64,000 bases of DNA from Vibrio pomeroyi (GCF_024347595.1 NZ_AP025507.1:496001-560000), one strand, 5' to 3'; shown: positions 44,969-54,945, counted from the stretch's first letter. Made by a program: numbers and translations. The notes: generated by a model from the sequence alone, not told the origin.

Positions 44969-45211
44969 TTAGAGATGTTGGATATCTATTGAGTGGTAAG
45001 GAAAACCGATCGCTTTTGCCGCATTCAACAGCGCCTGTTGAGTCTTAAATACTCTGGGTTGCATCTTTCTATCAGATTCAAGAAAACTGTTCACACCCCA
45101 CTGATTGCTTTTCACCATTAAGTAATAGCCATTAGCACAAGGCGAAACAACACCAATAGCTGCTTTCAAATCGCCACGACTAAAGTGATTCTTAAATTCG
45201 CGTAATACCAT
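44969..45211 (-). CDS. Small hypothetical protein
   Basis: The 80-residue soluble basic protein (MVLREFKNHFSRGDLKAAIGVVSP, C-terminus KAIGFPYHSIDIQHL) has no named domain that I recognise. AAGGA eight bases upstream supports the ATG. It lies just beyond the ulaG terminator, so it is outside the ula operon. The 206-base spacer between it and the exported protein (44763-44968) shows nothing else. Confidence 0.65.
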   Translation of the reverse strand: MVLREFKNHFSRGDLKAAIGVVSPCANGYYLMVKSNQWGVNSFLESDRKMQPRVFKTQQALLNAAKAIGFPYHSIDIQHL

Positions 45212-45232
45212 ATCAATGTCCTTATTCGATGA

Positions 45233-45259
45233 TGAAAAAAGGGAGCGAATCGCTCCCTA
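45233..45259 (-). terminator. Terminator of ulaG
   Basis: AGGGAGCGA and TCGCTCCCT form a 9-bp stem around one base, followed on the minus strand by six T residues. It lies just past the ulaG stop. Confidence 0.85.
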
Positions 45260-45279
45260 TTTAAAGTGGTTACTAATGA

Positions 45280-46347
45280 TTACAAGAATGCGCGGTATGG
45301 CAGTTCTGGGTCATTTTTGAAGATGTCAGCAAAGCCGCGGAAGTGTTGGTAGTGCATGCGACCTTTGTCTGTTGGGTAAGTGTATTTACCACCTACTTGC
45401 CAGAAGAAAGGAGCAAATGCGTATTGCAGGCGTTCTTTCTTCATGTTCCACAACATCTCGATTTCACGCGGGTCGTTTTGGAAGTTCGCCCAAATGTCGT
45501 GGTGGAACGGAACAACCACTTCACAGTTCAAAGACTCAGCAGCACGAAGAATGTCTGAAGATGTCATTTTGTCTGTTACGCCACGTGGGTTCTCACCGTA
45601 AGAAAGCAGTGCAACGTCGATCTTGTGGTCATTACCGTGTTTAGCGTAGTAGTTAGAGTAGTGAGAGTCACCAGAGTGGTAAACAGAGCCGCCAGTTGTT
45701 TCTACTAAATAGTTCACTGCGCGGTCATCCATGCCGTCTAGGATTTCTTTGTCTATAGAAGACGTTCCTTCTGGTAGTGTTACAAGTGCAGTACGGTCAA
45801 ACGCATCCAGAACTTTGATGTTCACGTCTTTGATTTTGATCTCGTCGCCAACCTTAGCAATAACACAACGATCTTCTGGCACACCCCATTTCATCCATAA
45901 ATCAACACACGCCTTAGGACCAATGAATTTAACGTGGTCGCCGCAGTTTTGTAGAACCGCCGCTGCAACGTTGATATCAATATGGTCGCCGTGGTCATGA
46001 GATGCCATAACAGCATCAATCTCTTTGATAGCGAAAGGGTCCAATGGGAAGATCGCGGTACGTAGGTTTGGTTGAAGTGCTTCCACACCGCCCATACGCA
46101 TCATTTGGTGCTGGTTTTTCATTTTTTGAACGGCTTGTGTTTTTTTACCAGTACCACACCAGAAGTCCATTGATAGGTTTGCACCTTCTTCTGATTTTAG
46201 CCAAATACCTGTACAACCCAGCCACCACATAGAAAACGTTCCCGGTTGCACAACTGTTTGTTCAATCTCTTCATTTAACCATGTGCCCCACTCAGGGAAT
46301 GTATTTAGGATCCAAGACTCGCGAGTGATTTCGTTTACATTGCTCAT
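45280..46347 (-). CDS. ulaG: L-ascorbate-6-phosphate lactonase
   Basis: The 355-residue metallo-beta-lactamase-fold protein has the metal motif [14 protein letters not shown] near residue 115. It matches UlaG in length and blocks ([60 protein letters not shown]). It hydrolyses L-ascorbate 6-phosphate to 3-keto-L-gulonate 6-phosphate in the cytoplasm. It follows ulaR on the minus strand, 120 bases apart, with an 8-bp GCCTTAAT/ATTAAGGC hairpin between them. The order ulaR-ulaG is set divergently from the transport and catabolic genes. Confidence 0.95.
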   Translation of the reverse strand: MSNVNEITRESWILNTFPEWGTWLNEEIEQTVVQPGTFSMWWLGCTGIWLKSEEGANLSMDFWCGTGKKTQAVQKMKNQHQMMRMGGVEALQPNLRTAIFPLDPFAIKEIDAVMASHDHGDHIDINVAAAVLQNCGDHVKFIGPKACVDLWMKWGVPEDRCVIAKVGDEIKIKDVNIKVLDAFDRTALVTLPEGTSSIDKEILDGMDDRAVNYLVETTGGSVYHSGDSHYSNYYAKHGNDHKIDVALLSYGENPRGVTDKMTSSDILRAAESLNCEVVVPFHHDIWANFQNDPREIEMLWNMKKERLQYAFAPFFWQVGGKYTYPTDKGRMHYQHFRGFADIFKNDPELPYRAFL

Positions 46348-46467
46348 GATAATACCTTTTATTTCAATAATTTGATTGATTTTGGATGTAGGGAGCCGAG
46401 CGCCTTAATTTGGATTAAGGCACTGAGCTGAATTTATTATTATTGGGAGGGCAGGTTGCCCTGTGAT

Positions 46468-47223
46468 TTAAACTAAGATGACTTGCGTCCCTTGAGCTTC
46501 AATCTGTTTAACAACTTCTGGATTGGCGTCTTTACCGGTGATGACGATGTCTATTTGCTTGGTATTGCAAAAGAGCATTCCGGTGCGTTGTCCAACCTTT
46601 GAACTGTCGACCACCACCACGAGTTTATCGACCTGTTCAAGCATTTGCTGTTCAGCGACGGCTGTTAACATGTCGGCTTTGTATAACCCGGCGTCAGTTA
46701 AGCCTTTGCCTGAAGTGAACATCCAGTTTCCTGCATAACCGCCTAGTGAATTAGGAGCTGGATTCAAAAAGATGTTCTGCGCTTTGTTGTATTGACCGCC
46801 AATGATGATGACATCGTCATGATCCTCATTGATCAAGTAGCTTGCGAGTGGGAAGTAGTTCGTTACGATTTGAACGTCATCTCCACATAGCTGTTGTCCA
46901 AGTAGAAAAGCCGTAGAACCGCAGTTGATTACGACTGTATCACCCGACTGACAAAGTCCAGCGGCTGCTTGTGCAATCTCGGATTTCTCTTCATAGAACT
47001 CAGTGCTGTTGATATTCAGTGGTGACCACTTTCTTTTCTGAGTTTCTACTCTCTCTGCCCCATTTCGAATCTTTCGAAGTCGGCCTAGCTCATCTAATTT
47101 AGCGATATCACGTCTTGCAGTTGCTGGTGAAACACTAAATTTATCAATGATATGTGAGACGTTGATTGTCTGCATATCTTCTAACAGCGACACGATGCCG
47201 TTATGTCTTTGTACTTCATTCAT
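46468..47223 (-). CDS. ulaR: Ascorbate-utilisation repressor
   Basis: I choose the ATG at 47223, with AAGAG upstream (251 residues, identical in length to E. coli UlaR), over an in-frame GTG at 47232. The DeoR-type winged helix is MNEVQRHNGIVSLLEDMQTINVSHIIDKF plus SPATARRDIAKLDELGRLRKIRNGAE. The sugar-phosphate domain has VINCGSTAFLLG and IIGGQYNKAQNIFL. UlaR represses ula genes until L-ascorbate 6-phosphate binds. Repeated 15-mers in the divergent promoter region are likely binding sites. Confidence 0.94.
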   Translation of the reverse strand: MNEVQRHNGIVSLLEDMQTINVSHIIDKFSVSPATARRDIAKLDELGRLRKIRNGAERVETQKRKWSPLNINSTEFYEEKSEIAQAAAGLCQSGDTVVINCGSTAFLLGQQLCGDDVQIVTNYFPLASYLINEDHDDVIIIGGQYNKAQNIFLNPAPNSLGGYAGNWMFTSGKGLTDAGLYKADMLTAVAEQQMLEQVDKLVVVVDSSKVGQRTGMLFCNTKQIDIVITGKDANPEVVKQIEAQGTQVILV

Positions 47224-47563
47224 ATTTATCACTCTTTATGTCGTTGTGACAATTTGATGATTACTTTTGATTTGTTTTGATTCTAATAATCACCATCATG
47301 ATTGTCAAACCACATCGATATAAAAATAGGATCTCAATCACAATGTTTTGTAAGTCATTGATTTTAATTGATTTGTTGTTTTTGTGTGTGATCCCAAGCT
47401 CAATTAGGCTCATTCCTAGTGTGGTTAATTGACATAAATCAAAGTAATCACAAGTGAGCATTGAATGATTACTTTTGATTGGTAAAGTCTAGTTCGTGAG
47501 CAAAACTTAGAATCATCACATCCTACAAATCATTAAAATTAAAAACTAACCAGGGGTAAAGAT
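47224..47563. promoter_or_regulatory. Divergent ula control region
   Basis: This 340-base gap holds two identical copies of TGATTACTTTTGATT (47258-47272 and 47466-47480). A near-complete inverted copy AATCAAAGTAATCA lies at 47437-47450, and other AATCA/TGATT elements are present. It also holds an FNR-like TTGAC-ATAA-ATCAA at 47429-47442. The copies fit UlaR operators around both promoters. An ORF at 47261-47461 in this gap is not convincing. Confidence 0.65.
47429..47442. promoter_or_regulatory. FNR-like site in ula promoter
   Basis: TTGAC-ATAA-ATCAA matches the FNR consensus at 9 of 10 positions and overlaps one of the repeated ula elements, about 125 bases before ulaA. In E. coli ascorbate use is mainly anaerobic, which makes an oxygen response plausible here. 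Confidence 0.4.
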
Positions 47564-49402
47564 ATGGAATTCTTATATGATATTTTCTATATTTTTTACA
47601 GTCAGGTAATGACCAAAGCACCGTTGCTACTCGGTCTTGTTACTTGTCTCGGCTACATCCTTCTAAAACGTGACGCAACAACTGTTATCTCCGGCTCTAT
47701 AAAAACCATCGTTGGTTTCATGATAGTGCAGGTAGGTGCGGGAACATTGGTAGCGGGTTTCAAACCAGTTATCGAAAAAATGAGTGAAATACATGGCTTG
47801 ACGGGCTCGGTGATTGACCCGTACACCTCCATGATGTCTACCATGGAAACCATGGGCGACAATTACTCTTGGGTTGGGTATGCAGTATTACTGGCACTTG
47901 GGCTGAACATTCTTCTTGTTGCCTTCCGTCGTATTACGGGTATCAGAACCATCATGCTGACTGGGCATATCATGTTCCAGCAAGCTGGCCTTATTGCTGT
48001 TTTCTACTTCGTGCTTGGCGCAAGTATGTGGGAAACCATCATATACTCTGCAATATTAATGGCGTTGTACTGGGGTATTTCGTCAAACATCATGTTCAAG
48101 CCGACTCAAGAAGTCACTGGCGGGGCGGGTTTCTCGATTGGTCACCAACAACAGTTTGCTTCATGGGTAGCCACCAAGGTTGCACCGAAGCTTGGCGACA
48201 AGAACGACAGTGTTGACCACATCAAACTGCCTAAGTGGTTACACATTTTCCACGACAGTATCGCTGCAACAACGTTAGTGATGACTGGCTTCTTCGGCAT
48301 TATTCTTCTTTCGTTCGGTCTTGATAACCTTCAAGACATGGCAGGCAAGACTCACTGGCTTATCTACATTTTCGAAACGGGTTTGAAATTCGCAGTTGCG
48401 ATTCAAGTTATCGTAACCGGCGTTCGTATGTTCGTAGCTGAATTGTCTGAGGCCTTTAACGGTATCTCACAACGCCTTATTCCAAACGCTGTTTTAGCAA
48501 TCGATTGTGCGGCTATTTATGCCTACTCACCGAACGCAATGGTATTCGGTTTCATGTGGGGTGCTGTTGGTCAATTCACGGCAGTGCTTGCAATGCTCGC
48601 GTTTGACGCACCAATCATGATCATCCCTGGCTTTATCCCAATGTTCTTCTCGAACGCAACCATCGGCGTGTTTGCTAACCACTTTGGTGGCTGGAAAGCG
48701 GTGATGAAGATCTGTTTCGTGATGGGCATCATCGAAGTGGTTGGCTCTGCGTGGGCAATCCATATCTTCGCTCAATCAGGTACTGAGTTTAATGGCTGGA
48801 TGGGTATGGCTGACTGGGCTCTCGTATTCCCACCGATCATGCAAGGTATCTCAAGCTCTAGCATGTTCTTCTTTGTGATTTTGGCTTTGGCAGGCATCTA
48901 CATGTACTTCGCTTCTAAGCAACTACGAGCTGAAGAAGACGCAGAAGCTGCTGCTGAAACAATGACGGCAGTAACGCCTGAAGGCATTGAGGTTGAAGTT
49001 GCGGTACCACAACAATCGACAGCAATTGCTGATGCACCATCGGCTTCTGCAACGGCTGCTTCTACAACATCAGAAAATCGAGTGTCGCCAGCAGCTGATC
49101 AGAAACCGGTTCGCGTTCTAGTGTGCTGTGGTTCTGGGCAAGGTTCTTCAATGATGTGCTCTAAGAAAATCAAAGAGTACTTGGACAAGAAAGGCATCCC
49201 AAGCACGACATTCAACAGCGCTATCACCGATTACAAATCGCACCTTGGCTCATTCGACATCATCGTTACTTCGGTTGCTCTTGCAGCGAAGATCACGGGG
49301 CTTCCTGAAGGCAAACAACAGTTAGCAGTGAAGAACATGATTATGGTGAAAACCTTCGGCGACGAGCTTGTTTCCATCATCGAGAATAACTTCCACAAAT
49401 AA
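47564..49402 (+). CDS. ulaA: Fused PTS ascorbate transporter, IIC-IIB
   Basis: The 612-residue protein joins two subunits that E. coli makes separately. Residues about 1-455 are the UlaA-type IIC permease (opening [80 protein letters not shown]). Residues about 510-612 are a UlaB-type IIB domain with the phosphocysteine loop [12 protein letters not shown] (C521-C522). The linker between them is rich in Ala, Glu, Thr and Ser (about 456-509). It imports ascorbate and phosphorylates it. The ribosome site is AGGGGTAAAG. It heads the plus-strand operon. Confidence 0.95.
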   Translation: MEFLYDIFYIFYSQVMTKAPLLLGLVTCLGYILLKRDATTVISGSIKTIVGFMIVQVGAGTLVAGFKPVIEKMSEIHGLTGSVIDPYTSMMSTMETMGDNYSWVGYAVLLALGLNILLVAFRRITGIRTIMLTGHIMFQQAGLIAVFYFVLGASMWETIIYSAILMALYWGISSNIMFKPTQEVTGGAGFSIGHQQQFASWVATKVAPKLGDKNDSVDHIKLPKWLHIFHDSIAATTLVMTGFFGIILLSFGLDNLQDMAGKTHWLIYIFETGLKFAVAIQVIVTGVRMFVAELSEAFNGISQRLIPNAVLAIDCAAIYAYSPNAMVFGFMWGAVGQFTAVLAMLAFDAPIMIIPGFIPMFFSNATIGVFANHFGGWKAVMKICFVMGIIEVVGSAWAIHIFAQSGTEFNGWMGMADWALVFPPIMQGISSSSMFFFVILALAGIYMYFASKQLRAEEDAEAAAETMTAVTPEGIEVEVAVPQQSTAIADAPSASATAASTTSENRVSPAADQKPVRVLVCCGSGQGSSMMCSKKIKEYLDKKGIPSTTFNSAITDYKSHLGSFDIIVTSVALAAKITGLPEGKQQLAVKNMIMVKTFGDELVSIIENNFHK

Positions 49403-49467
49403 TGAAAATGGCTCAGTGGCATCGCGCTACTGAGCCAATAAAAACAATTATATAAGTGAGCAATAAC

Positions 49468-49935
49468 ATGAACCTAAAAGAATCTCTTATCCAAAACAAC
49501 TCTATCCTACTTAACGCTAAAGCGGCTGACTGGAAAGCGGCGATCAAGCTTGGTACTGATGCATTGGTGAAAGCGGGTATTGCGGAAGAGCGTTACTACG
49601 ACGCGATTACCAAAGCGATTGGTGAAGAAGGCCCTTATATCTGTATTCACGATGCGTTCGCACTGCCGCATTGCCGCCCTGAAGACGGTGTTATTCGTAC
49701 TGGGTTTGCGCTAACTGTGCTTGAAACACCAATCATGTTTGAAGGTGTTGATGAGCCTGTAGATGTGTTGATTACGCTAGCGGGTAAAGACTCAGAAGAG
49801 CACATCGAAGGCACTATGCAAGTGGCGAACTTGATTGAATTCGATGAAGACTTCTCAAAACTTCGCGCGTGTAAAAGCCCAGAAGAAGTGGCGCGTTTAA
49901 TTGATGCTGCATTGCTTCAAGCGGAAGCGGCGTAA
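49468..49935 (+). CDS. ulaC: PTS ascorbate IIA component
   Basis: I use the ATG at 49468 with AAGTGAG upstream (155 residues). A GTG at 49456 would add four residues. It matches UlaC in blocks and length, with the phospho-accepting His68 in [11 protein letters not shown] (the usual LPHGRP has Cys in place of Gly) and GYY-to-QVANL spacing of the IIA-fructose/mannitol fold. It accepts phosphate from HPr and passes it to the fused IIB. It is 65 bases after ulaA. Confidence 0.94.
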   Translation: MNLKESLIQNNSILLNAKAADWKAAIKLGTDALVKAGIAEERYYDAITKAIGEEGPYICIHDAFALPHCRPEDGVIRTGFALTVLETPIMFEGVDEPVDVLITLAGKDSEEHIEGTMQVANLIEFDEDFSKLRACKSPEEVARLIDAALLQAEAA

Positions 49936-49945
49936 GGAGGCAACG

Positions 49946-50644
49946 ATGTCTAAATATAGCCAATTGAAACAACGTGTTTTAGAAGCCAATTTGCAACTTC
50001 CTAAATACGGTTTGGTGACTTTCACTTGGGGAAACGTCTCTGAGTTTGATCGTGATAACGGTGTGATAGCCATTAAACCATCGGGTGTCGAGTACTGCGA
50101 TATGACCGCTGAAGATATGGTCGTCGTCGATCTAGAAGGCAACATTGTAGAAGGGAAGCTTAACCCTTCAAGTGATACTGCGACTCACTTAGAGTTGTAC
50201 AAAGCTTTCCCTGAGGTCAGTGGCATTGTTCACACGCATTCACGCAGTGCCACGATTTGGGCCCAAGCCGGTATCGACATTCCAGCGTTGGGCACTACGC
50301 ATGCAGACTACTTCTACGGTGATATTCCATGTACGCGTCGTTTATCTCACTCTGAAATCTCTGAAGAGTACGAGAAAAATACCGGCCTTGTGATCATTGA
50401 AGAGTTCCAGCAGCGCCGAATTGATCCTATGGCAGTTCCAAGCGTGATTGTTGCAGGACATGCGCCATTTTCTTGGGGTAAAGACGCTAACGACGCCGTT
50501 CATAACGCGGTGGTACTAGAGGAAGTGTCTGCAATGGCATTGGCAACGCGCACTTTGAACAGCGGCATCAAAATTCAGCCAGAGCTGTCAGACAAACACT
50601 ACCTGCGTAAGCATGGTGAAAATGCTTATTACGGCCAACAGTAA
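49946..50644 (+). CDS. ulaF: L-ribulose-5-phosphate 4-epimerase
   Basis: The ATG at 49946 has a perfect TAAGGAGG upstream and gives 232 residues. The in-frame upstream start in ulaC sequence is not needed. Class II aldolase-fold marks are present: [17 protein letters not shown], the zinc motif [13 protein letters not shown] and HAPFSWGK. It converts L-ribulose 5-phosphate to D-xylulose 5-phosphate, the last step of the ula path. It is ten bases after ulaC and 110 before the HAD gene. Confidence 0.94.
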   Translation: MSKYSQLKQRVLEANLQLPKYGLVTFTWGNVSEFDRDNGVIAIKPSGVEYCDMTAEDMVVVDLEGNIVEGKLNPSSDTATHLELYKAFPEVSGIVHTHSRSATIWAQAGIDIPALGTTHADYFYGDIPCTRRLSHSEISEEYEKNTGLVIIEEFQQRRIDPMAVPSVIVAGHAPFSWGKDANDAVHNAVVLEEVSAMALATRTLNSGIKIQPELSDKHYLRKHGENAYYGQQ

Positions 50645-50754
50645 ATCGGCTTTTGTTTAAGTAAGCCGTTTAAGTTTGCCGTTTAACGAGTTTCGATTCT
50701 AAGTAGTTTCGATATTGATTAGGCCTGATTTCAGGGAATAAGTGAGAGGACTCT

Positions 50755-51576
50755 ATGTATAAAGTGCTGGCGTTAGATCTCGATGGAACCGTGTTAAAGG
50801 ATGATCACACGATTCATCCAGAGGTAAAAAAGGCGATTCAAGAAGCCAAACAAAGTTGTCATGTCGTGGTTGTTACAGGTCGACACCACACAGCTGCGCG
50901 ACCTTACTACTACGAATTGGGGTTAGATACGCCAATCATCTGCTGTAACGGCACTTATGTTTATGACTATGAGACTGAAACGGTACTGACTCAAAACGCC
51001 ATAGAGAAAGATAAGGCGCTGACCTTCATCGATATGGCTGACGAGTTTCAACTCAAAATGGTCATGTACATCACACATGCGATGACGTACTCACAGTACA
51101 ACCCATTTGCTTACATGCTGGCGTTGGAAAGCTGGGCGGAAACCGCACCGGAGCAACACAGACCTCAAATATACCAAGTGGAATCATTCACTGAAGCGGC
51201 TCAGCAAGCTGAACACGTTTGGAAGTTTGTGGTGGAAGGCAGCCAAGACTCAGTAGACCGTTTAATGCAACACCCATGGATAGAAGAGAACTTCAACGGT
51301 GAACGTTCTTGGTCAAACCGAATTGATTTTGCTGCGAAAGGTAACAGTAAGGGCCTACGCCTTGCTGAATACATCGCAGACCTAGGTTATCAAGCCGCTG
51401 ACGTTATAGCTGTCGGTGATAACCACAACGACATATCCATGCTTAAGTACGCAGGATTAGGCGTAGCGATGCTCAATGCTGATGACATCGTCAAGTCACA
51501 CGTTCAATGCGTGTGCTCAACAGATAACAACCATGATGGCTTAGCCCGTCTAATACGTGAACAAATTAAAGGATAA
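50755..51576 (+). CDS. Cof-type HAD phosphatase within the ula operon
   Basis: The 273-residue HAD-IIB protein has all motifs: VLALDLDGTVLK (I), VVVTGRHHTAARPYY (II), Lys in AAKGNSKGLRLAE (III) and AVGDNHNDISML (IV). The cap domain spans about residues 85-185. The ribosome site GAGAGGAC and an overlap-like four-base spacing to ulaD show that it belongs to the ula operon. E. coli ula has no such gene. A role in removing phosphate from a stray ascorbate-path intermediate is plausible but unproven. Confidence 0.88.
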   Translation: MYKVLALDLDGTVLKDDHTIHPEVKKAIQEAKQSCHVVVVTGRHHTAARPYYYELGLDTPIICCNGTYVYDYETETVLTQNAIEKDKALTFIDMADEFQLKMVMYITHAMTYSQYNPFAYMLALESWAETAPEQHRPQIYQVESFTEAAQQAEHVWKFVVEGSQDSVDRLMQHPWIEENFNGERSWSNRIDFAAKGNSKGLRLAEYIADLGYQAADVIAVGDNHNDISMLKYAGLGVAMLNADDIVKSHVQCVCSTDNNHDGLARLIREQIKG

Positions 51577-51580
51577 CAAC

Positions 51581-52228
51581 ATGACTAAACCAATGATTCA
51601 GATCGCCCTAGACCAAACAAACCTTCCTGCTGCCATTGAAGTGGCAAACAACGTTGAAAGCTTCGTTGATGTGATCGAAGTGGGCACTATTTTGGCGTTT
51701 GCAGAAGGGATGACGGCGGTTTCTACGCTTCGTAAAAATCACCCAGACCATATCCTTGTGTGCGATATGAAAACAACAGATGGTGGCGCTATTTTGGCTC
51801 GCATGGCATTCGAAGCCGGCGCTGATTGGATAACGGTTTCTGCAGCTGCACACATCGCAACCATTGGTGCATGTAAGAAAGTCGCTGACGAATTTAACGG
51901 TGAAATCCAAATCGAAATTTACGGCAATTGGACAATGGATGACGCTCAATCTTGGGTCGACCTAGGTATTTCACAAGCGATTTACCACCGTTCTCGTGAC
52001 GCTGAATTAGCCGGTGTGGGTTGGACAGAAGAAGATCTTGTGAAGATGCGTGCATTGTCTGAAATGGGTATCGAGCTTTCTATCACCGGTGGCATCGTGC
52101 CTGAAGACCTATACCTATTTGAAGGCATTAAAGCGAAAACCTTTATCGCAGGCCGTGCACTTGCGGGTGACAAAGGTAAAGAAACAGCAGAAGCACTAAA
52201 AGCTCAGATCGATCGCTACTGGAACTAG
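51581..52228 (+). CDS. ulaD: 3-keto-L-gulonate-6-phosphate decarboxylase
   Basis: The ATG at 51581 follows AAAGGAT and gives 215 residues, as in E. coli (216). An in-frame start eight codons earlier lies inside the HAD gene and is rejected. TIM-barrel orotidine-decarboxylase-superfamily marks are present: IQIALDQTNLPAAI, VDVIEVGTILAFAEG, ILVCDMKTTDGGAILA (with the catalytic Asp-Lys pair) and ITGGIVPED. It releases carbon dioxide to form L-xylulose 5-phosphate. It is four bases after the HAD gene and eight before ulaE. Confidence 0.95.
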   Translation: MTKPMIQIALDQTNLPAAIEVANNVESFVDVIEVGTILAFAEGMTAVSTLRKNHPDHILVCDMKTTDGGAILARMAFEAGADWITVSAAAHIATIGACKKVADEFNGEIQIEIYGNWTMDDAQSWVDLGISQAIYHRSRDAELAGVGWTEEDLVKMRALSEMGIELSITGGIVPEDLYLFEGIKAKTFIAGRALAGDKGKETAEALKAQIDRYWN

Positions 52229-52236
52229 GAGGCGTT

Positions 52237-53118
52237 ATGTATCAAAACCTGTTACGCCACCGTGTAGGGCTTTATGAGAAGGCCCTACCTAACGAACTTA
52301 GCTGGGAAGATAAGCTGGCAACAACCAAAGAACTCGGCTTTGATTTTCTTGAGATATCGGTAGATGAATCAGACGAGCGCCGTAGTCGTTTGGATTGGAA
52401 TGACGAGGAAGTGTATGCCTTACGTCGCCTGTGTGAAAAGCATGGTGTACCTCTGCAATCTATGTGTTTAAGCGCGCATCGTAAGTTCCCATTTGGTTCA
52501 GCAGATCCGGTGATTCGTGAGCAAGCGGTTATCCATATAGAGAAGGCGATCTCGTTGGCTTATAAGTTGGGTATTCGCACCATCCAACTCGCTGGCTATG
52601 ACGTCTACTATGAGCCTGCTGATAAAGTGACTCACCGGAGGTTCATTGAAGGAATGAAGCTTTCAGCGCAGTTGGCTGAAAGATCGGGCGTAATGCTTGC
52701 TGTGGAAATTATGGACACCGATTACTTGAACTCTTTGAGTAAGTTCGAAGTGTTGAGTCGCGAAGTTAATTCACCGTATTTCACGGCGTATCCGGATGTG
52801 GGCAATATCTCTGGTTGGAATTACGACATAGTGACTGAGCTAAAACTGAGTAAGCCTCATATCACTCAGATCCACCTCAAAGACACTTATAAAGTGACTG
52901 ACGAGTACAAAGGGCAGTTTCGAGACTTAGTGATTGGTGATGGTGAAGTTGACTTCAATGCCATTTTTGAAACGTTGAAAGAGACTGAGTGCGTTGTGCC
53001 ACTCGTGATCGAGATGTGGGCTCAAGATGAACGTTGGAAAGATAATATACGCACGGCACAAAAACGCTTGAATGAAGTGTGTGTTCAGACGGGTGTTCCG
53101 ATGTTGTTTGACCACTAG
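52237..53118 (+). CDS. ulaE: L-xylulose-5-phosphate 3-epimerase
   Basis: The 293-residue protein has the xylose-isomerase-like TIM barrel: GFDFLEISVDESDERRSRLDW, GVPLQSMCLSAHRKFPFGS, IQLAGYDVYYE, AVEIMDTDYLNS and ITQIHLKDTYKV. It interconverts L-xylulose 5-phosphate and L-ribulose 5-phosphate with a metal held by Glu/Asp/His residues in those blocks. The ribosome site GGAGG is strong. It is the last gene of the ula operon, with a strong terminator after it. Confidence 0.95.
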   Translation: MYQNLLRHRVGLYEKALPNELSWEDKLATTKELGFDFLEISVDESDERRSRLDWNDEEVYALRRLCEKHGVPLQSMCLSAHRKFPFGSADPVIREQAVIHIEKAISLAYKLGIRTIQLAGYDVYYEPADKVTHRRFIEGMKLSAQLAERSGVMLAVEIMDTDYLNSLSKFEVLSREVNSPYFTAYPDVGNISGWNYDIVTELKLSKPHITQIHLKDTYKVTDEYKGQFRDLVIGDGEVDFNAIFETLKETECVVPLVIEMWAQDERWKDNIRTAQKRLNEVCVQTGVPMLFDH

Positions 53119-53179
53119 CTCTATTTAGGATGCTTAACGAGTTTCTCTTTGCGTTCTCCATGTTCCTAACGAAAAGAGA

Positions 53180-53216
53180 AAATGCAGCATATTGCCCCCA
53201 ATATGCTGCATTTTTA
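53180..53216 (+). terminator. Terminator of the ula operon
   Basis: AATGCAGCATATTG and CAATATGCTGCATT form a 14-bp perfect stem with a CCCC loop followed by a T run. Confidence 0.95.
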
Positions 53217-53280
53217 TATCAACATGTCGCTCTAAACTTTTGAAGCTGAAGTTCTGTCAATTTTGAAATAGTGGCTGCGT

Positions 53281-53490
53281 TTAAACAGCGATCGTCACGT
53301 GATCACGACCCACTTCAGCCATCTGAATGAGGTAGTCTGTGTGGTACTTCTTCTTGATGACGATTTGGCTACCGATTTCAGCAACAATCTTTACCACTTC
53401 TAACGCATCAGAAGGATGCAATGAAGAATCTTTTGAAATTTCGATATTAACGCCTAAATTTGCCAATTTGATGATGTCGCTAGAATGCAT
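53281..53490 (-). CDS. Small hypothetical protein
   Basis: The ATG at 53490 gives 69 residues; an earlier TTG start is doubtful. The protein alternates short strands and helices (ANLGVNIEIS, ALEVVKIVAEIGSQIVIKKKYHTDYLIQM) and superficially recalls HPr, but the HPr active-site His motif is absent. It lies after the ula terminator on the opposite strand with only a weak ribosome site. I assign no function. Confidence 0.5.
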   Translation of the reverse strand: MHSSDIIKLANLGVNIEISKDSSLHPSDALEVVKIVAEIGSQIVIKKKYHTDYLIQMAEVGRDHVTIAV

Positions 53491-53772
53491 GGTCGTGTCC
53501 AAGGTATTTGATTTTCGTGGACTATATCATTATCGATTTATTTAACTCTACTCTACCAAGTCTAAAGTTTCGGTCGATGTTCTCAAACTATGATTCCAAT
53601 ATGTAAGTAGTCGATCTCTCTCACAAACTGGGTGGTTCAATCTCTGCAACGTGATGTGTCTACTAATTCCTTTATATACTGCCCCTATTAAGTGATTAGC
53701 TTGCTGATCTTCAATAAGGGCATTTTTGGATCGGGCACTCATCAAAACTAATATTCTTTTGGATCTCTCAGT

Positions 53773-54945
53773 ATGAAAATTGTTATTGCACCAGACTCGT
53801 TTAAAGAATCTCTATCTGCTGTATCGGTGGCGGCGTGCATTGAAAAGGGCTTTCGTGAAATCTTCCCTGGCGCTGACTACGTGACTTTGCCTTTGGCTGA
53901 TGGTGGCGAAGGCACAGTAGATGTATTGCTACAAGGTTTAGCAGGACAAAAGCGAACACATCAAGTGGAAGGGCCATTGGGCGCATTGGTTAATGCTGAA
54001 TGGGCGATGCTTGAACCATCCGATCGCAATCCCAACAAAACGGCATTGATTGAAATTGCTGCCGCATCTGGTTTGGATTTGCTGATGCCAGAGCAGCGTG
54101 ATCCTTTGGTAGCTTCGTCTTTTGGTACTGGGCAGTTGATTTTGGAAGCGATAGAGCAGGGTGCTCAAACCATCATTCTAGGGTTGGGTGGCAGTGCGAC
54201 CAACGATGGTGGTGCCGGCATTGTACAAGCGTTAGGTGGACGCTTGTTAGATAGTACAGGACAAGAGCTTAGCCGAGGTGGTGCTGCGTTAGCGGAGTTA
54301 GCATCTATTGACCTTACTGATCTAGATTCACGCTGTGTTGATATCGAGTTAATCGTCGCGTGCGATGTCGATAATCCGCTGTGTGGTGAAAACGGTGCCA
54401 GCCATATATTCGGCCCACAAAAAGGGGCAAGCCCAGAACAAGTTGTGATGCTGGATAAAGCGCTTGCGAACTTTGCTCAAATTGCTGAAGCGCAAGGTTG
54501 TGTTAGTGGCGATGAACCCGTTCACAAGCACGCTGGTTATGGCGCGGCTGGTGGTACGCCGATGGGACTGGATTTGCTATTCAATATGCAGATTAAACCC
54601 GGCATTGAGATGGTACTTGATGTATTACAAGCTGATGAAGTGTTGAAAGGCGCAGACCTTGTGATTACCGGCGAAGGGCAGATGGACAACCAAACCTTGC
54701 AAGGAAAAACACCTTATGGCATTGCTAAACGTGCGAGCTTGCAAGGTATTCCGACTATAGGGATTGCCGGGTCATTAGGCACTGAAGTCGAAGCGCTTTA
54801 CGGTGAAATGAGTAGTTTGTTCGGAACGGTAAGAGCGCCACAAACTTTAGAAAAAGTATTACAAGAGGCAGATCTTAACTTAACGAGAACGGCAAGAAAT
54901 ATCGCTGCGACTTTACGGTTAGGTCACAAAATATCGCAAAATTAG
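53773..54945 (+). CDS. garK: Glycerate kinase
   Basis: The 390-residue protein matches the GarK/GlxK type I family: opening MKIVIAPDSFKESLSAVSVA, LPLADGGEGTVDVL, GLGGSATNDGGAGIVQALG, IFGPQKGAS and VITGEGQMDNQTLQGKTPYG. It phosphorylates D-glycerate. It sits just after the ula locus but has its own start and no shared operon. The ribosome site is weak (GGAT). The choice between garK and glxK is by likeness only. The 282-base spacer before it (53491-53772) shows no gene I trust. Confidence 0.92.
   Translation: MKIVIAPDSFKESLSAVSVAACIEKGFREIFPGADYVTLPLADGGEGTVDVLLQGLAGQKRTHQVEGPLGALVNAEWAMLEPSDRNPNKTALIEIAAASGLDLLMPEQRDPLVASSFGTGQLILEAIEQGAQTIILGLGGSATNDGGAGIVQALGGRLLDSTGQELSRGGAALAELASIDLTDLDSRCVDIELIVACDVDNPLCGENGASHIFGPQKGASPEQVVMLDKALANFAQIAEAQGCVSGDEPVHKHAGYGAAGGTPMGLDLLFNMQIKPGIEMVLDVLQADEVLKGADLVITGEGQMDNQTLQGKTPYGIAKRASLQGIPTIGIAGSLGTEVEALYGEMSSLFGTVRAPQTLEKVLQEADLNLTRTARNIAATLRLGHKISQN

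Noticed and set aside
46402..46421. GCCTTAAT/ATTAAGGC hairpin between ulaR and ulaG as a terminator
   Set aside because: No T run follows on the minus strand, so I treat it only as a possible leader structure.
47380..47412. Possible CRP site in the ula region (TGTGA then GCTCA)
   Set aside because: Only the first half-site fits the CRP consensus; the second half is too weak to support.
47261..47461. Minus-strand frame in the ula promoter gap
   Set aside because: It overlaps the repeated operator elements, and its composition reflects AT-rich DNA.
53281..53490. Assignment of the small protein as HPr
   Set aside because: The phospho-His motif of HPr is missing, and the likeness is only in general size and strand pattern.
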